Shown here one piece after another: positions 25,559 through 37,307 of a stretch of 64,000 bases of DNA. A program made the translations under genes and the position numbers. Numbering within the stretch: the first letter of the stretch is position 1; each line of letters starts with the position of its first letter. The stretch comes from Maratus speciosus. Taxonomy: Eukaryota > Arthropoda > Arachnida > Araneae > Salticidae. The stretch spans positions 152,937,915 through 153,001,914 of the forward strand of contig OZ010791.1 in assembly GCA_963932465.1 (NCBI GenBank). Direction: 5' to 3'. A model generated the notes under the pieces. It was not told the DNA's origin. It did not search any database and worked only from the letters and a program-made list of their open reading frames with translations.

Positions 25559-25891
25559 GAAACGGCCCTCCTCGTATTAAAAAAACAAAACTGCACGTAT
25601 AAATTGAATTATTTAATGATTTTCCTATTAATTTATATTTAGAATAATCGATATTTTTATTCGCCGAAATTTTATCTGAAAATGAAGCTTTTTCACAATA
25701 ATTGAATATTTTTATGAATAATTGATAAAAAGAATGCCTTTAATAATAACAGAGAACGGTTTAATTTACAGCTGTCTTTTTAAAAGATTATTGATCAAAT
25801 TTAATTAAATTTTGTCGTACTAATTAAATGTCATTGGATTTCATAGATTAATTTGGTTGAAATTAAAATGATAAATTGGCTGTATGCTTTG

Positions 25892-25942
<51 letters not shown>

Positions 25943-26619
25943 GTGATAGTGAAGAAAAGGGAGATTCCATTTAGCGGTTGAGATCGATTACATACACGTT
26001 GCATTAGAATTTCGTAACTATCTCGTATTTAAAAATCCGTTTCTTTATATTGGTAGTTTTATTTTATAGCATGTAACGCTTGAAATCCTTGTTAGAAAAT
26101 TATGTGATACATACACAATATTTGCGTTATTCTTTCAAAAACCTCATTTATTCCTTTCTTCCGTATGCGTTAATTTTATCTCAATAAGAGTTTTATTAAA
26201 GTATTTGTACTAATAAAATCATAAGATGAAACGCAATTTTTCATCTTGATTCAAACATAAAATATATAATGTGAACTTTAAAAAGCTCACTCTCTTACTT
26301 AAAAGGCGACTAAAATAATGAAAAAGATGTTATAAGTTAAAAATATACATTTTATTTAAAACTTCTTAGTACTTTCCTGCTTTTCAAGCTCATCATCAGA
26401 GAATATTTTAATAACTAAATGTTGTTTATTTATGCAAATACGTCACTTTGTTTTCAAAATGAGAGAGGCAATAATTATTAGCGTTGTGGACCCAAGAAGA
26501 CGATTAATATTCAAAATTGGTGGTAGCTAAAGTCTGATTTTTTTTTTTTTTTTTTGCGTTCATGTAATAAGAAGTTAGAAAAGAAAAAGAAAAAACTAGT
26601 GAATCAGACTATTTTTAAG
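25167..26619. other. AT-rich DNA, no gene seen
   Basis: An A run grading into AAAAG repeats at about 25513-25560 follows 'gacagacagacggaccgaag', which could be a decayed retroposon tail. T runs at about 25896-25937 and 26539-26555. No coding signal. Confidence 0.5.
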
Positions 26620-26907
26620 GGGGCCAAAAGGGGCAAACTGATAGTTAAGAACAGGGCCCTAACATGAAAACGTTTTAGTACTTACCGTTTTAGATCTTCA
26701 ATTAGTCAAGATTAAACATAGGTATGAATTAATCATCATAATATAATTTTTAAAAATTGGGGAAATGCTTAAAAAAGGGTCCTAGGGCCCCAATAAAAAT
26801 ATGTGGATGTTGGTCTAGAGCAGTGGTTCCCAACATTCTATTGGCCACGCCCCACCAAAGCATCCTTAAAGTCACTATGTCCCCCCCACCCTAATATGTA
26901 AATTATG

Positions 26908-26955
<48 letters not shown>

Positions 26956-28235
26956 GAACTCTATTCACACGGTGGAAGTGTAATAGAGCCTTAATAAAAT
27001 CTATTCATTTCATATTTTTTTAACTTATCAAAGAAGTGAATCTTCTACCACAAATGTGTTTTGAACATAATTTTATAAATGCAATGAGATTATACATCTT
27101 TGCCTACATTCCAAAACGAGTTATGTTGTACTTTCCCAATTTAACTCAATGTTAAAGAAAAGTGTTATGCGGTCCGCATTTTTATCTTGCCAAGCAACTT
27201 AAATAAACACTTACATTTAACGTTAAAACTGATAAATTCATACATTTTATAATGCATTCTTGTAGCTTATTAAGTGTTGGCGGAAAAGCTTTGGAGACTG
27301 ACTTTTCATTACATGTATAACACAATACACAAGAAGTATTTTAATATTCGCATCTTTATCAAATTAAGTAGCCATTATTTCGCATAACACATTCTCTCTG
27401 TTTTCCCTTTCCCAATATCGATGATTGTATCAGCGAATAGAAGTAGAAAACTCATTTAATAAATAATGGAAAACGTTACGAAAAATTTTAACATTCACCA
27501 GCAGAAAAATTATAATGAGATTTAATAATTTAAAAAAATATCAAAATATTTTCAAAAATTATTCGCATAATTATTTTGGTGTTAAATCTATTTTAAAAAT
27601 TCAATAAAAAACTGATTTATTAAATTTTGCTTGTATTCCATTTATTTTTAGCCTTCAACACTACTTATCCCAAAAAAGACAAAAGAAACTTATAGTGAAT
27701 GAATAAGTAAGAAATTTGGAATTGTCCCCCCTAGAAGGTCAAATTGCCCCCCAGTGGGGCGTACGCCCCACGTTGGGAACCACTGGTCTAGAGAGAAGAG
27801 TCCAAGACTCAACTTTAAAATTACGCACTAAGAAGGGGATACAATTAGGGTGTGAAAATGCATGGCACACAAAAAGTTCAAGGGGCCCTAAGGGACCCTA
27901 GACGGGCCCAGGGTCTTAACTGGATTGCAGAAACGGGAGAGTAACTAAATGAAGAAAGTATCCCAAAAATGAAGGTTGGATTAAAAGGAAGCAATTTATT
28001 AACAATTTAGTGCATTAAAACTTCAAGGGACCCTGTACCGGGCCCCAAGGTGCCAGAGTCTTGAAATGTAGAAATGGGGTAGAAATTGAATGAAGAATTC
28101 ACCCAAAAACCTAGAAGATCGGTTAGAAAAATCGATAGTAAAGAGGCATGTTATTAACAATTTAATGTATAAAAACTTAGAGGGGCCCAGCCATTAAAAA
28201 TTAAAAATCTGAGCCTCAGGTGCATCAGGACCTGT
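26620..28235 (+). repeat. Degenerate GGGCCC-rich tandem repeat
   Basis: Recurrent 'gggcccc' / 'aaggggcccta' words, with 'attaacaatttagtgcatta' at about 28000 echoed by 'attaacaatttaatgtataa' at about 28153. This gives degenerate units of roughly 150-200 bp, interrupted by the hAT element at 26821-27785. Boundaries are approximate. Confidence 0.55.
26821..27785. mobile_element. Non-autonomous hAT element 3 (CAGTGGTTCCCAACA)
   Basis: Left end CAGTGGTTCCCAACATT and right end ACGTTGGGAACCACTG are inverted and flanked by a perfect 8-bp TSD, GTCTAGAG (26813-26820 and 27786-27793). The 965-bp element has no transposase. The subterminal 'gccacgccccacc' has an inverse partner 'gtggggcgtacgcccc' on the right. 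A long T run lies at 26909-26952. It interrupts the GGGCCC-rich repeat. The frame at 27716-27901 crosses its edge and is not a gene. Confidence 0.96.
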
Positions 28236-28299
28236 CTTTGACTATTCACACCTAATTTTCCAGACTTCTACGTGCAGTAGTTTTTGCTAGCCATCGCGC

Positions 28300-28345
28300 G
28301 GGCGCGCACACACACACGCACACACACACGCACACACACACAGAC
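28300..28345 (+). repeat. CA microsatellite
   Basis: Interrupted (CA)n following 'gcgcgggcgcg'. Confidence 0.9.
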
Positions 28346-28448
28346 AAACATACACACAGAGCGATTTGTTCTTTTAATAGTATAGATTTTTAGCATTAAA
28401 AATTAAAAAAAAATCAATAAAAAGTTTTGAAATATAAATCAGTATAAA

Positions 28449-28867
28449 CGGATAAGTGTCAAATCCGTTACCAAATGTCAAGTCTGTTACCGCACATCTT
28501 TTAAATGTATTTTAATATTAACATCCTTTTTTCCCTATTCTATTGTTATTTTTCTTTCAACTAAGAAATAGAGATATGATTTTCTTAAAATTCAATTATA
28601 TACATGAATATATATTATTATTAGAAAAAGTTCTTGTATAAATTTCTATGTCGTCAAAACTTGTGGCTATAAATGTGTCTCCTTTCAATTTAATTTAAGT
28701 ATTATTGATAAGTAGAAGAAATAAGAGAATAAGAATAAGTAGCAGTAAATAGTTCTGAAATTTAGGGACTTAAGTCACTTCAAATTAAGTTGATTTTTGG
28801 AACTTTAAAAATTTTTAAAAGTTATTATTTTCAGTAATTTTGTATGGTAACGGATTTGACACTAATC
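28449..28867. mobile_element. TIR element with AAGTGTCAAATCCGTTACC ends
   Basis: GGATAAGTGTCAAATCCGTT at 28449 is the inverse, with one mismatch over 23 bp, of the end at 28845-28867. The left side repeats the motif in tandem ('aatgtcaagtctgttacc'). 419 bp, non-coding, no TSD identified. The Tc1 element at 28874 begins 6 bp after it. Confidence 0.75.
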
Positions 28868-28873
28868 CATTCA

Positions 28874-30445
28874 CAGTGACGGTCAAAAGTTTCCGGGCAG
28901 TTAGTTTCCTTGATTTGTTTCCCAGAACGTTTCAGCGAAGAAGAAGCGCAATTGCTCTAAAGGTTTAGGAATATGCAAATGACCTCTGACCACGTGATCA
29001 TTTTGATTGAATACTGAAGACGCTTGATGCAAAGGGGGGAAATCCGAAATTCACGTGTGCAAAAGTTTCCGGCCATTCGTCTTTTATTAGTTTTTGCTAT
29101 CGGTAAAGTGTTATTTATGGCCATGTTTGTTAATGAATCAACGTAAATATCGAAGTTGAATTTCAAAAAGGAAAAGTTGAACAATTATTATTCGTAAACG
29201 AGGGACTTGTTTGTCGCTAAAGGGCTGATCTTCTCGTCAGATTGCGGCAAAGTTATGGATAGGAAAATCTGCTGTGAACGATATTTACAAAAAATATAAA
29301 GATTAGCATGACATCCAGGACTTGACACAGTCCGGGAGACCCCGGAAAAACGACTATGCGTGTGGACAGAATTATCAGGGGAAAAGCAGTTGATGACACG
29401 CATAAAAATGTCGTTCCAATACCTCGCGATTTACGGGGTGAAAATATTGCTGAAATAAGTCGGTCTACCATGTGAAGATGCTTACGTGACGTAGGTCTTT
29501 ATGGATGAGTCGGTGTTAAAAAACCTTCCACAAGGAAAAAAAATGAACGGGTCCAACTGGAGTTTGCCAAGGAACACAAAGACTGGTCAAGTAAAAACTG
29601 GAAAAATAGTACTATTTTCCAATGATTCGAAGTGTAACCTTTTGGGAGTGATGGCATACACTACGTCCGATGACCTGAAAACAAGAGATATGTTTTGAGA
29701 TATTTATTCTGAAAAGGCAGCACGGCGGAGGACCCGTTATTCTGTGGGGAGCATTTTCTGAATAAGGTGTCGGTCCATTAGTTGAAATCCGCGCAAAATG
29801 AATGGTGCAATGCACAAGGATATCTTGCAAGATCATTTCGTGCCTTATTAGAGGAAACATTGTGGTCGCAACTGTTTGTTTCAGCATGATAACGACTCAA
29901 AGCATACATGCAAGCTCGTTAAGCAGTGGCTTTCGCACAAAAAAATTTTCTTTTTGAAATGACAGCCCAATCACCCGATCAGAATCCAATAGAAAATCTT
30001 TGGAACGAACTTGACACACGTGTGCCGGGTTTATAAATATTCCAATTCAGCAGAATTTTTCCAAAAATTGCAAGAAGAGTGGAAAAAAACTCACCACAGT
30101 TGATCTACAGCCGTTCATTGAATCGATGCCACGTCGCTGTGCCGCAGTACTTGTTGCTAAAGGCATGACGACAAAATACTAATTGTAAATGTTGTTGATC
30201 ACTGTTATTTTCTAATTTTCTTCCAAATTTGCCAAGATGGCTGGAAACTTTTGAGAACATGCGTGTTCCTTGCAGTTAATTTTGTCAATTAAATTTAATA
30301 ATACTTATTTGTTATTCCATTAGTAAGTTCCTAACTATTATCTCAATAAAATGTATAAGTATTACTTTGAGATTCATCTTCATATGGGTATACTTACAAA
30401 TTAATCAAAAATTTTATGCTAGCCGGAAACTTTTGACCGCCACTG
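28874..30445 (+). mobile_element. Tc1-like transposon, decayed
   Basis: The inverted ends CAGTGACGGTCAAAAGTTTC and 'gaaacttttgaccgccactg' bound a 1572-bp element, close to the usual 1.6 kb of Tc1 elements. TA follows the right end; the left flank is CA, so one TSD copy has mutated. A broken transposase occupies most of the interior. Confidence 0.93.
29113..30182 (+). pseudogene. Tc1-like transposase, inactivated
   Basis: A DDE-type transposase that would cut and paste its own TIRs. Conceptual reading across frames shows, in order: a helix-turn-helix remnant (SSRQIAAKLWIGKSAVNDIY), the linker GRPRKTTMRVDR, the first catalytic block as FSNDSKCN, the second as QHDNDSKHT, the third as SPDQNPIENLW, and the C-terminal SMPRRCAAVLVAKGMTTKY followed by a stop. 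Several in-frame stops and frameshifts break it. The first catalytic aspartate appears replaced: the family reads FSDES, here FSNDS. The start is approximate because the N-terminus is degraded. Confidence 0.9.
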
Positions 30446-31066
30446 TATACAGATTTATATCTCAAAAATTTTTACTGTTTATTTATTTATTATTTTTTTT
30501 TTTTTATTTATTTTATTTTATTTTTTTTTTTGTAATGCTAGAAATATTTAATATAGTCTTCTTTATTATTACATAATAGGATAGCTCAAATTAAACATTA
30601 AATATTCATGTATGCTTGAATTTTCTTCTTTTTCCTCTGGAACAGTATATGTAAGCGAATTTTTAACAAATGGCCCTAATATTTTAAACTTTGAAAAAAG
30701 ATAAGTGTAAGTGGCGTGTTTTTCCACTTCTTGAAAGGATATTCATCACTTCGTTAATTATCCAAGTTCGCTGAAAGGTATATGCCAATTTAAAGTTTTG
30801 CCAACTTTTTTACGTGCTTACAATTACCTGGATGCATTTTACCTTGCGTCCACATTCTTTTTTCCTAAAAGAAAAAAAATGCTCCACAAGAATTGGTAGA
30901 TGTATGTAAATTAATTAACTTTTTATAGGATTAAAATAAATTCAGAGTCATCAAGATAAAGCTTGGGCAAAAGCTCAAAGAAATTTCCGCAAATGATTCA
31001 TTTCGGAAATCTAATTCATTTGTCCTTTAAAAAGCCTAGTAGCTTTTTAATTTTTAAATATTTAAC
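30446..31066. other. T-rich DNA, no gene seen
   Basis: T-rich tract at about 30478-30532. The 69-codon frame at 30367-30576 is phenylalanine/isoleucine-rich from this tract. Confidence 0.5.
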
Positions 31067-31805
31067 TAAGGATCGACCGAAACATGTTTTTAAGACCGAA
31101 ACCGACTTTCGGTAATCTTCCTATTTTCGGCCGAAAACGAAAACGAAAATCTCCGAAAAACAGTTTTTAAGTAATTAATACGTACATAAATATACATAAT
31201 TATTAATTAATTATACGTGTGGTCCAAGTTAGATCTCTGTGCCTCTGACCAAAACTTTTTACTTTCATATAAAATAAAATAATTAATTCATCAACGACAC
31301 AGAATGATTTTCCGATTATAAGAATTTCATCTAATTAAAAAATGTTTTAGATATACATACCTCGATTTATCCTTTATAATGATTTTTTTAAATGACCATC
31401 TGTTAAACTTTCTTAAAGAGTATTCGAAACACTTCTGCGGTTCCAAACTGAAATTTTTCCATTACAGTTAAGTCTGCAACTTTTAATGAGCACGTAAAAA
31501 GCGTCTTCAAACTTCAATCCTATATGTATTTCTTGCTTTATAATTTACACTCACATGTTGAGTTAGTGCTGACTGATAATTATGTACAGTATAAAGTTCA
31601 CAGCAAGTCAAGAGTGTCTCATCTGAGCCGATACAACTCAAATCAATGGGTAATATTGAAAATTCCCGGAGGAAGAAACGAGATTTTTGGAATACAGATA
31701 GTTTCGGTACGACCGAACTTTCAGCAGCATTTTCGCCGAAAATTCTTTTTCGGCGAAACTCAGATTCTGAAACGAAAACGAAACCTAAATTTTGGTCGAT
31801 CTCTA
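31067..31805. mobile_element. Non-autonomous hAT element 4
   Basis: Ends TAAGGATCGACCGAAAC and 'ttttggtcgatctcta' are imperfect inverses flanked by a perfect 8-bp TSD, TATTTAAC (31059-31066 and 31806-31813). 739 bp, no transposase. Subterminal zones are rich in CGAAAACGAAAACGAAA and TTTTCGGCCGAAA motifs, as if the CCGAATA motif of elements 1 and 2 had diverged to CCGAAA. The 112-codon frame at 31524-31862 runs over the right end and is not a gene. Confidence 0.92.
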
Positions 31806-31813
31806 TATTTAAC

Positions 31814-33130
31814 AGCCATTAGACTTAAAAAGAAGAAAAAAAAAATTAACTTTATAGAGTAACTTATTTAGAGTACTGAAGAACTGCATTAATTATTTTT
31901 ATTTTTATTATAGTTTGTTGGTTGGTTGATTGCAATCAAAATGCTATAAATACTTCACCAAGTTTGAATTACGAGTGTAATTGAAAATAAACATTTTACG
32001 AAGTCTGCAGTTTTTGAAAACCCTAAAGCTAAAAGGAAAAATGCTTTTCAGTTCCAAACCTATACTAAAAGTGAAGGGAAAGTTTCAAACTAGAATATAA
32101 TTGCAAAATCAACTGAAATTTAAATGTCAAAATTCATTTGTAAGTTGCGCCCTAAGCCGGTTTCAAAAATTTTTGTTCAGAAGTTTTATTATATAGGGAA
32201 GTACCACGACTAACAATACAAATTAGGAACCCTCATATTAGTTTATTATTATGAAAATAATCGAAAAATAACAAAAATACATTTCTATACAAATTTGTCA
32301 TGTTTTCGCAAGCCTAAAAAATGAAAACATATTACAGTATGATTTTGGAAATAAACTTTTCAAACGGCTGGCATGCATACAGTGTATCTCTAATCTATAA
32401 AATCTATAGGTTAGATTGGAAAAAATCTATAAAAAGAAAAGTCCGGTTCAATTTAAATATCGTTTACCTAAGAATTATCAGAATCCGTCAATATACGCTC
32501 TCTCCCTTTTAATTTTCTTTCCTCCATTTTAGCGTTATAAAATTTCATAACATTCTTTTAAAAACGTACTGCCCAAGGGAATCTCTTCAAAGAATGTAAT
32601 TTTTTGTGGGAGAACGGTGTATTTTAAAAACTATTTTTCATTGTTTGTTAATGTTATTTCAATTAGAAATGTTCTGTGCAATAAGTTCAGTAAATATTGG
32701 AATAATAATTAAATTTTCTGAAAATGTAAAAAAAGCTATTTAATAAGGCCTTTTTTTAATATGCTTTATGCATTCCAGTTTTCAAATTATTTACTTCATT
32801 TTTCTCCTTTTATTATTTGAAAGATTTTCTTCAAACAAATCGTGAGCCCATTTTTGATCTGGGGAACAGTTTCTTAAATAAACTAAAGAACTGATAAGAA
32901 ACTGAATCTTCTTTAAATTTTTACATGTTATTAGATATTCTTACTAATTTGAGGATTTAATTAACCTTGATTACAAAACGTATACACAGATTTATTGAAG
33001 TATAAGTATGTAAAGATTGTCCGTTAGAGATATAAGGAATTTTGAACAAAAATTAAAACTCATGGAGCATTTTAAAGATGCTCTTTTTGAAATTTGCCAT
33101 TCCCTTAAGATAAAGAAGCAAATAATTATT
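31814..33130. other. AT-rich DNA, no gene seen
   Basis: No element or protein motif found. The 63-codon frame at 32321-32512 is unsupported. Confidence 0.5.
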
Positions 33131-33139
33131 TTGAAAGAA

Positions 33140-33349
33140 ACCTAGTGGCATAGTGGTCAGCGCGTCTGACTACCACGCATTAGTCCAGAGTTCGGCTCCG
33201 GTCTGCGCAAGGTTCATTTAGCCTTTCATCCCTTCGGGATAGATAAAATGAGTACCAAACTTGCTATGGAACTAAACACTGAAGGTTCCGCGCTAGGCTG
33301 ATCACCTTAACTGGACATCTGGTGTTCTGTGACTGCGTTATGTTTATTT
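33140..33349 (+). mobile_element. tRNA-derived SINE
   Basis: The head contains a pol III A box, TGGCATAGTGG (about 33149), and a B box, GTTCGGCTCC (about 33191), spaced as in a tRNA. Then comes a body with 'ttcatcccttcgggatagat' and 'aaaatgagtacc', which resembles the conserved central block of several invertebrate SINEs (remembered, not checked). The tail is short and A-poor and runs straight into the hAT at 33350. I could not name the parental tRNA. Confidence 0.75.
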
Positions 33350-34019
33350 TAGAGGTCTTCCGGGTCTGGCCTGCGGCTCGTACTTGACCCGGCGAAATGA
33401 AAGAAATTTTTCAAACAAGCAGGGTCGGGCTGGCGGAATAAAGAAAAAAATTTTAACGGGCCGAGCCAATAAAAAATTAAGCGTGCCGGCCAGGCCGATA
33501 AAAAAATATCTAAGCGGAACGTCCGGCCCAAGATAAAAAGGGTCAGACTAAGCTGATAAGAACGAACAATTTTCAATGGGTGTGACTGGGACGAGAACAA
33601 GTATAAATGTGCTGCACGAGCTGTTGCCAGCTTGACAACATCAATACAGAAGTATAACATATCCAGCGTAGAGATCGGCATCGGGCAGCAACATCGTGTC
33701 TGAACCGGGGCTTATTTTTTTTCAGCAGACTCAAATCAGACCGGGATTAGGTTTACATTATATTCTACATACCCTGACCAGGTCGGAACTGGACTTACTT
33801 GTTCCTAGGGCGTGTCGGGCAAGCAATTTGTTTTGTAAAAATAGTAATATCGAGAAAACTCTTCTGTTAACGGGATCCTCAGAAATATACTTAATTATCA
33901 GGAAATATTTTCAAAAATCTACTCTTTTTTTATTATACAGCTTCGAAAGTTATGAAAGTTTATAACCATCTTTCTTCTTTTATTCTAAACTACCTTTTTA
34001 TGTCTTTTTTTATGTAATA

Positions 34020-35644
34020 CAGTGCTCTGCAAAAGTTTAGACAATGATCGATTATGCTTCTGTACTGAGAAGCATGTAACGAATTGTTGTAACTCAACTG
34101 TCATATATTACTGGGGTCTTACCTTTCATGCACAAACAATCAATTTTAATTTATACACTTTACATAATATATAATGGCAAAAAAAACAAACTTAACATTG
34201 TGGCAAAAGTATAGACAATTTGTCTGTTTACAGAAAAATATCCATAAAGTAAAATCGAACTGCACCTACATTGTCTGCTATTAATTCAAAAATGTGAGTT
34301 CCCATCGAAGAAACTAAATCCTGAATCACTTGGGGGTCTATTTCGTACCAAGCACGTTCAACAGCAGATCGAAGTTCATTTACAGAGGGGTATTGTCAAA
34401 AAACTGCATAAACCGTATGAGATATGATGCCACAAAAATTTTCGACTGGGTTCAGATCAGGGCTACACGCGGGCCAACCGAAGACAGTAATATTTTGAGA
34501 GTTAAACCAATTTTTGTACTTGTATGCAAAATGAATAGACGCATTATCTTGCTCAAATACATACTTTGGAAGAGCTAAATTTCACCAAATCTCTGTAAAT
34601 TGTTTTCCAATGTATGTATGTAGTCTTAAGCTGCTTGGCGACCGTTGAGGAACTCCAGAGATACTTGAGAATTAAAACAAAGTGAGGCCCAAGTCATTAA
34701 CTCTTTCGAGGGCGACGTCCTTAAAAAGGACACCTAATTTTAATTCCAAAACTGACAGATGGCACCAAGAAGATTTAATTAAAATTTTCCTTTTATAATG
34801 TACGTGAAAATAAGCAAGTTCGTATTTTCTAATAAATTCGGTTATAAATTCTGGTTTCAGTCCATTATTTCATCAGTTTTATAAACAGAATTACTCCGTG
34901 ACGAAAAGCGGCCAATTTGTTGTGAGATTTCAAGGCTAGTTGTTTTATCATTTTCATGTAAACTAAGGTACATCTTTCTATAATTCATCTACGAAAGTAT
35001 CCGTTGACACAGAAAGCTCTGACTCACTTTTAATACGATTAGCAGTCATCATTTGTCTAGATGCCAGTTTATGGATCCTTCTATAATCTCGTTTTCTGGC
35101 CAGACGAGGACTTTCAGATTTATGTTTTTCTTTGAAAGAGTCACCCTTAGAAAGTACTTAATAGATAGACTTCTTTGGACGATTTAAAGTAGCTGAAATT
35201 TCAGACTTCTTTGGACGATTCAAAGTAGCTGAAATTTCTGCAACAGTCTTCCCTTCCGATTTCAGCTTCCATGCTTTAATTACTTCATCTGCCTGAAAAT
35301 TTCTAGCTCGCGACATCTTCACTAACCGATACTATCGCGATACTTGTTGCATGTAACATCATAAGTTTGAAATTTGCGTTTTTTTTTTTGTTGTTGTTTT
35401 TTTTTTTTTTTTTGTGAACAGTTGCCAAAAAATCACAAAAGTGTCTAAACTTTAAACTTTTGCAATATGCAAATTTCACTTTTTCTGTTAAATTAAATAA
35501 TATCCTACATTAAAATCGTTATTTCTGTCCTAAAACGTTTAAAATATATTTAAGAATAAGTACAGCCATTTGTATAACCCAAGTGTTCGTATTTTTTATT
35601 TAAAGATTAAAAATCACCAGTGTCTAAACTTTTGCTGAGGGCTG
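34020..35644 (-). mobile_element. Tc1-like transposon nested in hAT 5
   Basis: TIRs CAGTGCTCTGCAAAAGTTTA and the inverse of the right end (CAGCCCTCAGCAAAAGTTTA) are flanked by TA on both sides (34018-34019, 35645-35646). Length 1625 bp. It carries a decayed transposase on the minus strand and a T run at 35382-35414. It entered the hAT element, so it is the younger of the two. Confidence 0.93.
34290..35316 (-). pseudogene. Tc1-like transposase, inactivated
   Basis: Read on the minus strand from an ATG at 35316: MSRARNFQADEVIKAWKLKS, then a helix-turn-helix segment ending ISATLNRPKKS. That segment is duplicated in tandem (about 42 bp, near 35160-35240), followed by a stop. Farther on are RLARKRDYRRIHKLASRQM, then the LEFLNG and YIHTLENNLQRFGE blocks, and the third catalytic block WPACSPDLNPVEN with its glutamate. 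Stops and frameshifts make it a pseudogene. The middle, around the first two aspartates, is too decayed to read. An 82-codon plus-strand frame over it (34330-34578) is a shadow. Confidence 0.88.
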
Positions 35645-35949
35645 TAGTAGAAGAGTCTAAGTAATCATCAATGTGTCGCTATTCTGTATTCTATGGCATG
35701 CGAACATATCGTAATTTGAAATATCCTGTAAAATTCCCCCATAAAATATATATGCAATATTTATTAAAATAATGTTAATTGTGTTTTAAGAAAAATTGGG
35801 ATTGTTTTGTAGAAATTGAATCGTGTCGGGTCTGATTTCATTGATTTTTGCACGGGTCAGACCTGATTTCCCTGATTTTTTTTAACTGGCCGGGTCTGGG
35901 CTTGGAAATTTCGGCCCGTGCAGAGCTCTAATTGACTTATTGCATAATA

Positions 35950-36333
35950 TCGCTCACTCGAAAGAAAAGTGACACATCTCGACAAAAGTAAATTTCACAG
36001 GAGAGCCAAAAGAAAATTTTCAGGATTTTACTGTAACATGAAATTATAGCACCTAGCTCTGCATGCTGGAATGAAAACTTGCATAAAAGAATAAAACCCT
36101 TAAAAATGAAGACGTAGGATGAGGTTTGGAGGGTTGTGTAATTTTACCTCCCAGCACAATCCACCTCTCTTCTTTGGTCGCAAATGGACATATAGCGCAA
36201 TAAAGTGATTATCCGTATAACTACGCTTATGAAACTTATTGTATAGCAAGACACGCCTATGACAGACCATTTAGTGGAATAAAACGCAAAATGAATTTTT
36301 GCGAGATGTGTCACTTTTCTTGCAAGTGAGCGA
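35950..36333. mobile_element. TA-flanked MITE (TCGCTCACT)
   Basis: TCGCTCACTCGAAAGAAAAG at the left is the near-inverse of 'cttttcttgcaagtgagcga' at the right, with TA on both outer sides (35948-35949, 36334-36335). Arms extend through 'tgacacatctcg' to about 35 bp. 384 bp, no ORF. TA target points to Tc1/mariner mobilisation. Confidence 0.9.
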
Positions 36334-36335
36334 TA

Positions 36336-37307
36336 TAATCCAAATGCATAATATACCGGGGTTTTAACATGCCTATTATTGAGAAATTAATTCAATTCAA
36401 ACTTTTGTTTCTCGACCTTCATCTTTGACATCTTTATCCGTGATTCTCTTTCTTGTAAGCCTTCTGCTACACGTACTTCATTTCCACATGAGCGTAAACT
36501 TATTTTACTGCCGGCAAAATTTATACGTGATATTAATTTCCTGCAATTTTAGCTCCCTTCGGTGGGTGCCAGCTTCTTCATCCGATTGGCTCAAAGCCTA
36601 CATTACTTTTCTGGAAAGCTATTAGCGCCTCAATTTTCGCAGAGTGGGAGAAAGAAAACTGTTTATGTGGCGAAAATGACAAACACGCTGTGTGTGCCCC
36701 TTTCTGATATGATCAGAATTGTTTATATACTTCGAAAGAGGGGACTTTTATTGATCATGGTATGTCACAGTCACAAGAAGTCTTCTGCCAAAAAATTGCC
36801 TTGATCTTGACCTAGCCTTGACATTAATTTAATGATCTTAAATAAAATGAAGAATCGTTATTTAAAGCAAGGTCACTTTTGTAATAATAATCCTTTAACA
36901 AATGTTACATTTGATTTATACACAGTATACATTTTCCAATGGCTATAGTTGCAATTTATATTTGAGTACTTTCACATGGCTTTTCATTATTTTTTATTTT
37001 TCATTATTTTTATTATACTTTATTTTTCATTTAATGTGCCAGAATCTAATTATTTTGTTTATCTGTGTTGCTTTTCCCAGTATAGTGTCATTTTCATCCA
37101 ATTAAATGTACACGACAATTTTACGCGCAAAACATCTTTGAATTTTTTTTTTTCATTATTAAAAAGAATGTCGTAAATACAACTTTAATTAGTAAAGCTT
37201 CCATTTGGTGTTTTAAAATACCTTTATAATATTTGTATTCTATATGCTTTGGGAAAAAAATGAATCTCACTTTTATTGTTTTATAGATCTTTTATTTATT
37301 TATTTAT
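36336..37307. other. No supported gene; possible regulatory patch
   Basis: The frames at 36425-36625 and 36562-36804 overlap in different phases and show no domain. The region near 36550-36720 is less AT-rich than its surroundings and holds an inverted CCAAT box in 'ccgattggctc' (about 36580), which is weak evidence for a promoter or unrecognised exon. The frames at 36902-37176 are hydrophobic AT-rich noise. Confidence 0.3.

Larger units (their letters stand above)
33350..35930. mobile_element. hAT element 5 (CCCGGGC type), interrupted
   Basis: Left end TAGAGGTCTTCCGGGTCTGG and right end GGCCCGTGCAGAGCTCTA pair imperfectly with each other and with the element at 59641-60619. The 1625-bp Tc1 element at 34020-35644 sits inside. 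Without it the hAT is about 950 bp, close to the 979 bp of its sister. Flanks 'gtttattt' and 'attgactt' agree at 5 of 8 positions, so the TSD is decayed or absent. Frames at 33349-33681 and 33696-33965 fall in the GC-rich arms and are not genes. Confidence 0.8.

Noticed and set aside
31524..31862. 112-codon reading frame
   Set aside because: It crosses the right end of hAT element 4 and ends in a lysine run; no domain.
33349..33681. 110-codon minus-strand reading frame
   Set aside because: It starts at the hAT terminus and follows the GC-rich subterminal repeats, so it is compositional.
34694..34735. TTAACTCTTTCGAGGGC inside the nested Tc1, resembling a piggyBac end
   Set aside because: No matching inverse end or second TTAA was found within the element.
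36425..36804. Possible host exon or promoter
   Set aside because: Two overlapping frames in different phases, no domain, no convincing splice pair. Kept only as a low-confidence note.
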